NCBI GenBank assembly: GCA_001017865.1
Contig: LATQ01000001.1
Location: forward strand, 987,976 to 1,008,331
Direction: 5' to 3'
Length of the DNA: 20,356 bases
Source: Rhodococcus sp. IITR03
GTDB taxonomy: Bacteria; Actinomycetota; Actinomycetes; Mycobacteriales; Mycobacteriaceae
Shown here: positions 1-9,087 of the stretch, in pieces
How positions within the stretch are numbered: the stretch's first letter is position 1
Layout of the letters: every line of letters starts with the position of its first letter
The notes under the pieces: model-generated
Database searches by the model: none
Seen by the model: only the letters and a program-made list of their open reading frames with translations
What the model was told of the DNA's origin: nothing
Translations under genes and position numbers: made by a program

Positions 1-75
1 TTCGGCGCGGCCCAGGCCGGCCCCGGCGCCGGTCACGACCGCCGCGCGCCCGGCCAGACTTACGGATTCACCCAT
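1..75 (-). CDS. SDR-family 3-hydroxyacyl-CoA dehydrogenase, N-terminus only (Hsd4A/ChsB1-like)
   Basis: Only the first 25 codons are inside the window; the gene continues beyond base 1. The minus-strand ATG at 75-73 opens MGESVSLAGRAAVVTGAGAG followed by LGRAE. TGAGAGLG is the glycine-rich nucleotide-binding turn (TGxxxGxG) of short-chain dehydrogenases. The following RAE is typical of the MFE-2/17-beta-HSD4 type, such as mycobacterial Hsd4A/ChsB1, which oxidises the 3-hydroxyacyl-CoA of steroid side chains. It is divergent from the TetR regulator and shares its 202-bp control region. With the thiolase, dehydrogenase and hydratase on the other side it would supply the third step of a beta-oxidation turn. 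SDR membership is clear; the substrate is inferred from context and from only 25 residues. Confidence 0.75.
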   Translation of the reverse strand, partial: MGESVSLAGRAAVVTGAGAGLGRAE

Positions 76-126
76 GGAACGTCTCCTGTTCGATTGCGGC
101 GGTTCGTCAGTGCACCGCGCCGGAAT

Positions 127-140
127 TAGTATTCATTCTA
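127..140. promoter_or_regulatory. Putative TetR/KstR-like operator 1 in the divergent promoter region
   Basis: TAGTAT-TC-ATTCTA is an imperfect inverted repeat (6-bp arms, 2-bp spacer, one mismatch) in the otherwise GC-rich 202-bp gap between the minus-strand SDR and the regulator. Read on minus it is TAGAAT-GA-ATACTA, and an extended CTAGAATnAATnnnAAT pattern recurs before the thiolase. The layout resembles the KstR-type operator (TnnAAC-nn-GTTnnA) with T in place of C. Its position suits autoregulation plus control of the divergent SDR. Binding is an inference. Confidence 0.5.
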
Positions 141-277
141 GTCTGGAGCCGTACGCGATCCGGGGACGCCGACGGTCTCGGTGGCCGGGATCGAGCGGAC
201 CGCCGACCGGCTTGCCTGGAACGTTCGTCGGCGACGGTGGTTCGAGATCACGGCGGACGAGGGAGGGAGGGCCGGGC

Positions 278-895
278 ATGCCCAGGGTTGCGGAGGTGCG
301 CGATGCCGCCGAACCGAATTCGGCGGAACAACACGCGCGATACGACAGGATCCTCGACGCGGCAGCACAATTGGGGGCAGCGAAAGAGCTCGAACGGGTC
401 CGGATGCAGGAGGTCGCCGAACTCGCCGGTGTCGCCATCGGAACCCTCTACCGCTACTTCCCGTCGAAGACGCATCTCTTCGTGGCGGTCATGGTCGACC
501 GGATCGACCGAATGGGAATTCGGTTGTCCAGTCGGCCACGGGCAGGCGGTTCCCCGGCCGCCTCCGTCTACGACGTGTTGCTGCAGGCCACCCGGGCGTT
601 GGTGCGCGCACCGTTGTTGGCGAACGCGATGATCCAGTCCGCGGCCTCGTCGAACGCCGCCTCTGTTCCGGACGCGGCGAAGATCGATCGGCACTTCGAC
701 GGACTGCTCTTGGCCGCGGCCGGCATCGCCGAGCCGACGGTCCGGGACGCGACCGTCGTGCGTCTCCTGGTGGCCTTGTGGTTCGGGCTGGTCCGGTCGG
801 CCCTCAACGGGCGGATGTCGATTCCGGAGGTCGAATCCGACCTGCGTGTTGCGTGCGATCTGCTGTTGGTGGATCTTTCCGTCGCCGGGAACTGA
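278..895 (+). CDS. TetR-family transcriptional regulator, KstR-like
   Basis: This 205-residue protein has an N-terminal TetR helix-turn-helix at about residues 25-70 (RILDAAAQL ... MQEVAELAGVAIGTLYRYFPSK). The recognition-helix segment VAIGTLYRYFPSK is almost the same as in KstR, the repressor of cholesterol catabolism in mycobacteria and rhodococci. The helical C-terminal half, which would bind an acyl-CoA-like ligand, is also KstR-like (RAPLLANAMIQSAASSNAAS). I chose the ATG at 278 because a GGAGGGAGG ribosome site sits 8 bases upstream; the open frame extends to base 74 but that would overlap the operator. It lies between the divergent SDR and the thiolase operon and probably represses both. 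It is one of only three complete genes here without a frame lesion. The family is certain; the ligand (a steroid-CoA intermediate) is inferred. Confidence 0.88.
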   Translation: MPRVAEVRDAAEPNSAEQHARYDRILDAAAQLGAAKELERVRMQEVAELAGVAIGTLYRYFPSKTHLFVAVMVDRIDRMGIRLSSRPRAGGSPAASVYDVLLQATRALVRAPLLANAMIQSAASSNAASVPDAAKIDRHFDGLLLAAAGIAEPTVRDATVVRLLVALWFGLVRSALNGRMSIPEVESDLRVACDLLLVDLSVAGN

Positions 896-972
896 GCCGG
901 CGGGTTTCGCGGAGCTTCCACAAGGGTGGTCCCGGTCGGTGGGACGGCGCGGTAATCTGCGACCCTCGTCAC

Positions 973-2174
<1,202 letters not shown>

Positions 2175-2208
2175 CGCCGGACATTCTGCTATCCGAAGGG
2201 ACCCGATC

Positions 2209-4394
2209 ATGACTCTGGGATTGAGCGACGAGGACCGCGAGCTCCGCGATTCCGTACGCGGCTGGGCGGCACGGCACGCCACACCCGACGTGATCCGCAC
2301 GGCCGTCGAAGCGAAGACGGAAGCCCGCCCGACGTACTGGAGCTCGTTCGCCGAACTCGGCATGCTGGGATTGCACCTGCCCGAAGAGGTCGGAGGCGCC
2401 GGTTTCGGTTTGCTCGAAACAGCAATCGTCGCAGAGGAACTCGGACGGGCCATGGTGCCCGGCCCGTTCCTTCCGACCGTGATCGTGTCCGCCGTCCTCG
2501 ACGAGGCCGGCCGTCGCAGCGAACTCGATGGGCTCGCGGACGGTTCGCTGTTCGGTGCGGTCGCCCTGCAGCCGGGGGACCTGCGCGTGGAGCGCGACGG
2601 CGATTCCGTCACGCTCTCGGGAACCTCCGGTGTCGCCCTCGGCGGCCAGGTCGCGGATGTGTTCCTGCTCGCGGCCGACGACGGTGGTGAGCGGGTCTTC
2701 GTCGTCGTGACCCGTGACCGGGTCGAGGTCACGAACCTGCCAGCTACGACGTGATCCGCCGCAACGCCGAGATCACCGCGAGCGCCTGACGTTGTCCGAC
2801 GGGGACGTGCTGAGGTCGGACTCGCATCGGATCGTCGATATCGCCGCGACCTTGTTCGCCGCCGAGGCCGCCGGTCTCGCGGACTGGGCGACCACCACCG
2901 CTGCGGACTATGCGCGGGTCCGCAAGCAGTTCGGCCGCGTCATCGGACAGTTCCAGGGTGTCAAGCACACCGTCGCCCGGATGCTCTGTCTTACCGAACA
3001 GGCCCGGGTCGTGGCCTGGGACGCCGCGCGAGCGCAGGCAGAGGACGCGGCGGACGACGAGTCATCGCTCGCCGTGGCGGTCGCCGCGTCCATCGCCCCC
3101 GAGGCCGCCTTCCAGGTCACCAAGAACTGCATTCAGGTGCTCGGCGGCATCGGCTACACCTGGGAGCACGACGCGCACCTGTACATGCGGCGCGCCCAGT
3201 CGCTCCGGATCCTGCTCGGCTCCACGGCGTCGTGGCGGCGCCGGGTCGCCCACCTCACGCCTCGACGGTCCCGCCGCGTGCTGAGCGTCGATCTTCCGCC
3301 CGAGGCGGAACGGATCCGCGCCGACGTCCGTGCCGAACTCGAGCCGGCGAAGTCGCTGGAGAACGCAGCGCGGAAGGCGTATCTGGCGGAGAAGGGCTAC
3401 ACCGCTCCTCATCTGCCGAACCATGGGGCAAGGCCGCCGACGCCGTCACGCAACTCGTCGTCGCCGAGGAACTGCGCGCCGCCGAACTCGAACCGCACGA
3501 CATGATCATCGGCAACTGGGTGGTGCCGACCCTGATCGCGCACGGCAGTACCGAGCAGATCGAGCGATTCGTCCCGCAGTCGCTGCGCGGGGATCTCGTG
3601 TGGTGTCAGCTCTTCTCCGAACCCGGCGCCGGGTCCGATCTCGCGGGCCTGTCCACCAAGGCCGTCAAGGTGGACGGCGGATGGAGGCTCGACGGTCAGA
3701 AGGTGTGGACGTCGATGGCGCGGGTCGCGGACTGGGGCATCTGCCTCGCCCGCACCGACGCGGAAGCGCCCAAGCACAAAGGCCTGTCCTACTTCCTGAT
3801 CGACATCAGGAACACGGAAGGCCTCGACATCCGGCCGCTGCGGGAGATCACCGGCGAAGCCTGTTCAACGAGGTGTTCCTCGACGGTGTGTTCGTGCCGG
3901 ACGAGTGCCTCGTCGGCGAGCCCGGGGACGGATGGAAGCTCGCCCGTACGACCCTCGCGAACGAACGCGTCTCCCTCTCACACGATTCGACTTTCGGTGC
4001 CGGCTGCGAGACTCTCATGGCGCTCGCGAACGGCATGCCCGGCGGACCCGACGACGAACAGCTCACCGTTCTCGGCAAAGTGCTCGGCGATGCCGCGTCC
4101 GGTGGCCTCATGGGGCTGCGCACCGCTCTCCGCTCGCTGGCCGGTGCACAGCCGGGTGCCGAGTCCTCCGTCGCCAAACTCCTCGGCGTCGAGCACCTCC
4201 AGCAGGTCTGGGAGACCGCGATGGACTGGGCCGGTACTGCGTCGTTGCTCGACGACCAGGACCGAACTTCGGCCACCCACATGTTCCTCAACGTGCAGTG
4301 CATGTCCATCGCCGGTGGGACGACCAACGTCCAGCTGAACATCATCGGTGAGAGGCTTCTCGGCCTGCCCCGCGATCCCGAACCCGGAAAGTGA
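2209..4394 (+). CDS. fadE34: Two-domain acyl-CoA dehydrogenase (FadE34/ChsE3-like), four single-base lesions
   Basis: Restoring four single bases (near 2740, 2778, 3421 and 3860) joins three overlapping frames into about 729 residues, close to the size of mycobacterial FadE34 (about 710), a natural tandem fusion of two acyl-CoA dehydrogenase modules. FadE34-type enzymes introduce the 2,3 double bond in steroid side-chain CoAs using FAD. Module 1 (residues about 1-370) has ELGMLGLHLPEEVGGAG, RKQFGRVIGQFQGVKH and QVLGGIGYTWEHDAHLYMRR. Module 2 has QLFSEPGAGSDLAGL, GQKVWTS, APKHKGLSYFLIDI, GLDIRPLREITG and IAGGTTNVQLNIIGERLLG. Neither module has Glu at the C-terminal position used by medium-chain enzymes; ANERV in module 2 offers the alternative helix-G Glu used by isovaleryl- and long-chain-type enzymes. 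GAAGGG lies ahead of the ATG. The hydratase gene starts 5 bp after the stop, so the two are co-translated. Electron transfer to ETF is expected. Confidence 0.92.
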
Positions 4395-4399
4395 CGCCC

Positions 4400-5266
4400 A
4401 TGCCCATCGATACCGATGTCGCGCTCTCCGCTGCGCCCACCGTCCGCGACGCCTCGTGGACCGAACGCGATGTGATCCTCTACCACCTCGGTCTGGGTGC
4501 GGGTGCCGACTCGCTCGATCCCGCCGAACTGCGGTGGGTGTACGAGAAGGACCTGCGGGTCCTGCCGACCTTCGCGATGGTCGCCGGTCAGGGTGTCTCC
4601 GCCGGTGCGGTGACACCGGCCGGACTGAGCCTGCGGGAATCGACATCGACCTGCGCAGGATCCTGCACGGTGGCCAGTCCGTCACCGTGCACGCCCCGAT
4701 CCCGATCTCGGTTCGGCGACCGTCTCGTCTCGCATCTCCGATGTGTGGGACAAGGGCAAAGCCGCCGTGATCGTGCTCGAGCAGTCCGCAGTGGACGCCG
4801 ACGGAAACCCGTTGTGGACCAGTGCGATGCAGATCTGGCGCGCGGTGAGGGAGGTTTCGGCGGAGACGCCGGGCCCGATGTGTCGAACGCAGTGCCGGAA
4901 CGGGACGCCGACAAGACCCTGGTGTCACCTACGAGCACGCAACAGGCACTGGTGTACCGGCTCAGTGCCGACATGAACCCGCTGCACGCCGATCCCGAAT
5001 TCGCGAAGGCGGCCGGTTTCGATCGGCCGATCCTGCACGGACTCGCCTCGTACGGTGTCGTGTGCAAGGCCGTCGTCGACGGTGTGCTCGACGGAGACCC
5101 GACCCGGGTCCGGTCGTTCTCGGTCCGCTTCGCCGGCACGCTGTACCCCGGGGAGACGATCGAGACGGCGGTCTGGCGAGACGGCGACACCCTCACCCTG
5201 CTCGCCACATGTCCCGAGCGCGACGGGCAACCGGTGCTCACCCACGCCACGATGGAGATTCGATGA
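4400..5266 (+). CDS. chsH3: MaoC-type double-hotdog 2-enoyl-CoA hydratase (ChsH3/MFE-2 hydratase-like), three lesions
   Basis: The reconstructed 289 residues align throughout with what I recall of M. tuberculosis ChsH3 (Rv3538, about 286 residues): the start MPIDTDVAL, the stretches [49 protein letters not shown], and the C-terminal hotdog [33 protein letters not shown]. The last contains the hydratase-2 motif (D-x-N-P-L-H) with the catalytic Asp and His. The enzyme adds water to a 2-enoyl-CoA to give the 3-hydroxyacyl-CoA. Single bases are missing near 4634, 4710 and 4837. The three losses restore frame, so the window shows an open but scrambled middle. I chose ATG 4400 over GTG 4391 because it matches the family start. 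The last bases overlap the thioesterase start (ATGA at 5263), showing translational coupling. Confidence 0.9.
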   Translation: [288 protein letters not shown]

Positions 5267-5916
5267 GAGTCGACCCGGACACCCACCCCGTCGTCGGACA
5301 CGCGCCCGACGGTACGGTGCTGACCTCGGCACCGCAGGACACCGCCGTCGACCGCGCCACCGCCGCCGCGCGGCGCGTGGTGGACGCGTTGCTGCGCACC
5401 GACCGTGGCAACGCGAATCTCGAGCGGGTCGCCGAAGAACTCGACAATATCGCCGAGCACCTCGAGGAACACGCCCCCGAAGTGCGGGAGCGACTGATCG
5501 ACATGTGGCACGGGAGGGTGTCACCCGGCACGATCCGTCACCGGGCCGGAGAACGCGCTCGCTCCGCCGCTGGTGCTCGCCGGTCGCGAAGACGGATCGG
5601 TGGAAGGCGTCGTCGAACTGACCTTCCCGTACCAGGCCCGCCCGGGCACGTGCACGGCGGAGTCTCCGCCCTCCTGCTCGATCACACTCTGGGTGTGGCG
5701 AACGCCTGGGCCGGGCGCAGCGGCGCCACCGCACAGCTCAATGTGCGGTACCACCGCCCGACCCCGCTGTTCGAGCCGCTGACGATCACCGGTCGTCTGG
5801 TCGAGCAGGACGGCCGCAAGATCAACACGGTCGGCGAGATCAGGACCGCGGACGGCACGGTGTGCGTCTCCGTCGAGGCGCTGTTCATCGACAGGACGGT
5901 TCCCCGTCCGCGCTGA
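5263..5916 (+). CDS. PaaI-family hotdog acyl-CoA thioesterase, three lesions
   Basis: After restoring a G near 5512, 5537 and 5635 the protein is about 218 residues. A helical N-terminal part of about 85 residues (ERVAEELDNIAEHLEEH) precedes a hotdog domain with the PaaI/4HBT signature HGGVSALLLDHTLGVA. The HGG core, the following Asp and the strands LNVRYHRPTPLFEPLTITGR are typical of acyl-CoA thioesterases. It would release free acid and CoA from acyl-CoA, perhaps clearing stalled steroid or short acyl-CoAs. Its ATG overlaps the hydratase stop by four bases. Actinobacterial steroid regulons often hold such thioesterases, but their substrates are mostly unknown. Family assignment is firm, substrate unknown. 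Confidence 0.82.
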   Translation: MRVDPDTHPVVGHAPDGTVLTSAPQDTAVDRATAAARRVVDALLRTDRGNANLERVAEELDNIAEHLEEHAPEVRERLIDMWHGRVSPGTIRHRAGERARSAAGARRSRRRIGGRRRRTDLPVPGPPGHVHGGVSALLLDHTLGVANAWAGRSGATAQLNVRYHRPTPLFEPLTITGRLVEQDGRKINTVGEIRTADGTVCVSVEALFIDRTVPRPR

Positions 5917-5957
5917 CGGCCTGCACCGCACACGCCGTCGTATCGGAAAGGAACGGC

Positions 5958-6743
5958 ATGGGGAAATTGGACGGGCGGGTGGCGATCGTCACCGGCGCGG
6001 GATGGGAATCGGCCGCGGCGTTGCCGGCGCGCTGGCCCGTGAGGGGGCGAGCGTCGTCGTCGCCGAGGTCGACGAGGAAGCGGGGCGGCACCGCACGGTG
6101 GATCACCGAGAAGTGGGGGACGGCGGCACATTTCGTATCGACCGATGTCACCGACCGAGAACAGGTGCACAACGCGGTGGACACCGCCGCGCGGGAATTC
6201 GGGCGCCTCGACATCCTGGTCAACAACGCCTGGCGGTCACTGGGCTTCGCGCGTATGGAGAACACGCCCGAACACAGCATGCAGGCCGGGTTCGACATGG
6301 CGGTGATGGCCGCGTTCTGGGCGATGCAGCGCGCGTATCCGGAACTGGCCCGACACGGCACCGGTCGGGTCATCAACATGTGCAGTCTCAACGGCGTCAA
6401 TGCGCACATGTACTCGGTGTCGTACAACGCGGCGAAAGAGGCGCTGCGCAGCATGACTCGCACGGCGGCCCGAGAGTGGGCACCGAAGCAGGTGTGCTGC
6501 AACGTGATCTGTCCCGGCGCGCAGAGTGCGGCATATCAGCGGGTCGCGGAGGCGGACCCGCAGATGGCAGCGACGCAGGCCGCAGCGAACCCGATGGGCC
6601 GTATCGGCGACCCGCTCGAGGACATCGGTACCGTCGCAGCCTTTCTCGCGAGCGACGACTCCCGCTATCTCACAGGCAACACGCTGTTCGTCGACGGCGG
6701 TAGCCACATCAACGGCGTGCAGTGGGCGCCGAACGTGGACTGA
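5958..6743 (+). CDS. Short-chain dehydrogenase/reductase, about three lesions near the N-terminus
   Basis: The reconstructed protein (about 262 residues) is a classical SDR. It has TGAGMGIG for NAD(P) binding at residues about 12-19 once a G is restored at 5999-6001, the Ser of MCSLNG, and the Tyr/Lys pair SYNAAK, followed by NVICPG and LTGNTLFVDGG. About two more bases are missing between 6081 and 6098. The usual NNAG reads NNAW here, an atypical residue next to the active site. GAAAGGA lies ahead of the ATG at 5958. Its place after the beta-oxidation genes suggests a hydroxysteroid or hydroxyacyl-CoA oxidoreductase, distinct from the Hsd4A-like SDR at the left edge. Substrate and cofactor preference cannot be read from the sequence. 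Confidence 0.82.
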   Translation: MGKLDGRVAIVTGAGWESAAALPARWPVRGRASSSPRSTRKRGGTARWITEKWGTAAHFVSTDVTDREQVHNAVDTAAREFGRLDILVNNAWRSLGFARMENTPEHSMQAGFDMAVMAAFWAMQRAYPELARHGTGRVINMCSLNGVNAHMYSVSYNAAKEALRSMTRTAAREWAPKQVCCNVICPGAQSAAYQRVAEADPQMAATQAAANPMGRIGDPLEDIGTVAAFLASDDSRYLTGNTLFVDGGSHINGVQWAPNVD

Positions 6744-6761
6744 AATCCCAACGGAGGATTC

Positions 6762-7949
6762 ATGCTCTCTCGTACTTCCCGGCGCCTGGTGGCAGCACTC
6801 ACCGCAACGGCGATGCTCGGTATCACATCCTGCGCGGACTCCGGTGACGACACCGAGGAGACTTCCGGCGGGCCGGGCTCTCTCGTCACCGAACGTACCC
6901 TCACCGGTGCGGCGGCGATTCCCAGCGCATCGCGCACGCATCTGATCACCTATCTGTCCGAGGGGGGCCGACCGGCGCCCCCACGCTCGTGTCGTGTCGG
7001 GCACCGTCGCGATCCCCGACGGTGAGGCCCCCGACGGGGGCTGGCCCGTGATCAGCTGGGCACACGGCACCACCGGGTCGGTGACGCCTGCGCACCCTCC
7101 GCCGACACCCCCGGCGGTCCGGCCCATTCCTACGTCGGCAGGACCACCGCCATGCTCGACCGGTGGGTCGCCGACGGCTACGCCGTGGTCCAGACCGACT
7201 ACGAAGGCCTCGGAACACCGGGCGAACACCCGTACATGAACGGAGACAGCGCGGCTGCCGCTGTCGTCGACATCGTGCGTGCGGCTCGGCAACTCGATTC
7301 CGGCATCGGCACCCGATGGGTCGCGATGGGACACAGCCAGGGCGGACACGCCGCGCTGTATGTGGCGGCACACGGCGAGGAACGCGCACCCGAACTCGAA
7401 CTGCAGGGCGCGGTCTCCTTCGCCCCGGGTAGCCGCACCAGTGAGACCGCCGAGTACTACGCGACCGCCGGCCCTGAGATCGGTCCGGCGCTCGGGTTCC
7501 TGCCGGTGCTGCTGCTCGGCGCACAGGCGGCGGACCCGAGCATCGACGCCGACGCGATGCTCACCGATGCGTCGCGACCTCTGCTCGAGGCCGCGCGCAC
7601 CGGATGCATGGACGACGTTCGCGAGGTGGCGAGCACGGTCCCGGTGGATCAGGTGTTCGCCCCCGATGCGGACCTCGAGTCGCTCCGCGAGTACTACGCC
7701 GGCCAGGAGGTCGAACCGCTCATCCTCACGGTGCCGACGCTCGTCGTGCAGGGAACCGACGATGCACTGGTGTCGCGTCCGGTCACCGATCAGGTGACCG
7801 CTGCACTGTGCGACAACGGAGCCGACCTGACCTATCGGGTGTACGAGGGGGCCGACCACCGCGCGGTACTCGAGGAGTCCTTCGGCGACGTGCGGGCGTT
7901 CGTCGACGGAGTACGCGCGGGCGAGGCGCAGGACGGCACGTGCGATTGA
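6762..7949 (+). CDS. Predicted lipoprotein, secretory-lipase-type alpha/beta hydrolase, three lesions
   Basis: GGAGGA precedes the ATG at 6762. The first 24 residues form a lipoprotein signal: RTSRR, a hydrophobic stretch, then the lipobox ITSC with Cys24 as the likely lipidated residue, so the protein should be anchored outside the membrane. After restoring a G near 6962, 6993 and 7075 the mature part is an alpha/beta hydrolase of the secretory lipase (LIP) type, about 396 residues in all. It shows WAHGTTG (oxyanion region), nucleophile elbow GHSQGGH, LVVQGTDDALV for the acid and YEGADHRAV for the catalytic His. It ends the plus-strand gene series, 18 bp after the SDR. It could release fatty acids, or sterol or bile-acid esters, for uptake; that link is by context only. 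Confidence 0.83.
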
Positions 7950-7958
7950 TGCCGTCGA

Positions 7959-8788
7959 TCAGTCGGTCTTGATGCGTTCGGGGACGGTGTAGATGTTCAT
8001 CGTGTCGCCGCGGAGGAAGCCCACGAGGGTGAGGTCGGACTCCGCGGCGAGATCGACGGCCAGCGACGACGGCGCCGAGACCGCCGCGAGCACGGGGATC
8101 CCGGCCATGACCGCCTTCTGCACGAGTTCGAACGAGGCGCGTCCGCTCACCATGAGCACGCTGTGCGAGAGCGGAACCCGGTTGTCGGTCAGGGCCCAGC
8201 CGATCACCTTGTCGACGGCGTTGTGCCGGCCGACGTCCTCGCGCAGGGCCAGCAGCGCCCGTCGGGGGTGAACAGCGCGGCCGCGTGCAGACCGCCGGTC
8301 GACTCGAAGACCTGCTGGTGCCGACGCAGCGTGTCGGGCAGTTCGGTGAGGGTGTGCGTGCCGATCGAGGTGGTGCCGGCATCCTTCAACGGATAGCGGG
8401 TGCGCGTGCGCACCTCGTCGAGCGAGTTCTTCCCGCACACCCCGCACGCGGAGGTCGTCGTGAACGCGCGTCGCCCCGTCCCTTCGGGGACGGTGACGCC
8501 GGGGGCGAGGGCGACGTCGAGGACGTTGTAGGTGTTGGCGCCGCTCTCGTCCACGCCGTCGCAGTAGCGGACGGCGGCGATGTCCTCGCGACTGCCGATC
8601 ATCCCTTCGGCCAGCAGGAAGCCGTGGACGAGGTCGACGTCGTGCCCGGGGGTGCGCATCGTGATGGTGAGCGACTCACCGCCGACCCTGATCTCGAGCG
8701 GTTCCTCGACGGCGAGGGTGTCGGGACGTCGCGTCGCCCTGTCCGCAGTGATGCGCAGTACCGGACGACGTGTCGTGACCCGTCCCAT
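7959..8788 (-). CDS. fdhD: Formate dehydrogenase accessory sulfurtransferase FdhD, one lesion
   Basis: FdhD carries sulfur from a cysteine desulfurase to the molybdenum cofactor of formate dehydrogenase. The reconstructed 276 residues equal the usual length. Signatures are [30 protein letters not shown], the CxxC of [10 protein letters not shown] that handles sulfur, [35 protein letters not shown] and [15 protein letters not shown] is missing from the run at 8258-8260 on plus. GGGAGG sits 6 bases before the ATG at 8788. It converges on the lipase gene with a 9-bp gap and diverges from amt. No formate dehydrogenase gene lies in the window, so its client enzyme is elsewhere. Confidence 0.95.
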
Positions 8789-8842
8789 CGTCTACCTCCC
8801 AGATGCGTGCAGCGGTTCGAGCCGTCGTTCCCACGGAACCCC

Positions 8843-8918
8843 GGCAGGCAGGGATACCCCGGCGGTGCTGGTTGTGCACACCGGGGGACGCGGCGCCTCG
8901 TCCTCCATACTGCCTGCC
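8843..8918. repeat. 9-bp inverted repeat with 58-nt spacing in the fdhD-amt gap
   Basis: GGCAGGCAG at 8843-8851 is matched by CTGCCTGCC at 8910-8918 on the same strand, giving a perfect 9-bp inverted repeat around 58 nt. It lies just upstream of fdhD and before the GlnR-like site. It could be a pair of protein-binding sites for fdhD control or an ordinary coincidence in GC-rich DNA. No function is assigned. Confidence 0.3.
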
Positions 8919-8957
8919 CGCATGCAACGGCACCCCTGTCCTGAGAACTGCGGTGGC

Positions 8958-8995
8958 GTTACACGAAGTTCACCCGCACCTCGCAGGGACATTAC
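8958..8995 (+). promoter_or_regulatory. GlnR-type operator upstream of amt
   Basis: Four pentamers sit at exact 11-bp steps: GTTAC (8958), TTCAC (8969), CTCGC (8980), ATTAC (8991), each separated by 6 bases. Three of the four end in AC, giving the AC-n9-AC pattern described for mycobacterial GlnR and the GTnAC-n6-GAAAC pattern of streptomycetes. The last box ends 92 bp before the amt ATG, a normal distance for activation. amt is a classic GlnR target in actinobacteria. The match to the site at 18858-18895 strengthens the call. Confidence 0.7.
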
Positions 8996-9011
8996 AGAGT
9001 GGGTCCACTCT
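8996..9011. repeat. Perfect 7-bp palindrome abutting the GlnR-like site
   Basis: AGAGTGG-GT-CCACTCT is a perfect inverted repeat that begins at the base right after the fourth GlnR-like box and lies 77-92 bp before amt. It may be a second regulator's operator or part of the leader structure. A smaller repeat GGGGT-n5-ACCCC follows at 9050-9064. Function unknown. Confidence 0.4.
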
Positions 9012-9087
9012 CAGGGGACGGTGATGAATGCGGGTCACCGACTGACGTAGGGGTCGTGAACCCCGGGATCGAACAGGGTGGACTTAT

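Noticed and set aside
74..277. N-terminal extension of the TetR regulator to base 74
   Set aside because: The extra 68 codons are of low-complexity, non-TetR character, overlap the inverted-repeat operator and lack a ribosome site, while a strong GGAGGGAGG precedes the ATG at 278.
2209..4394. Two or three separate acyl-CoA dehydrogenase genes
   Set aside because: The first module lacks a stop and the second lacks a start with ribosome site; restoring single bases gives one continuous chain of FadE34 length and order.
6237..7859. Long minus-strand open frame of 540 codons
   Set aside because: It is antisense to the SDR and lipase, rich in Arg, His and Gly with no domain, and is the mirror of GC-biased codons on the plus strand.
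9050..9064. GGGGT-n5-ACCCC as a riboswitch or attenuator before amt
   Set aside because: Only a 5-bp stem, no conserved riboswitch core and no T-tract; short GC repeats of this kind are expected by chance here.
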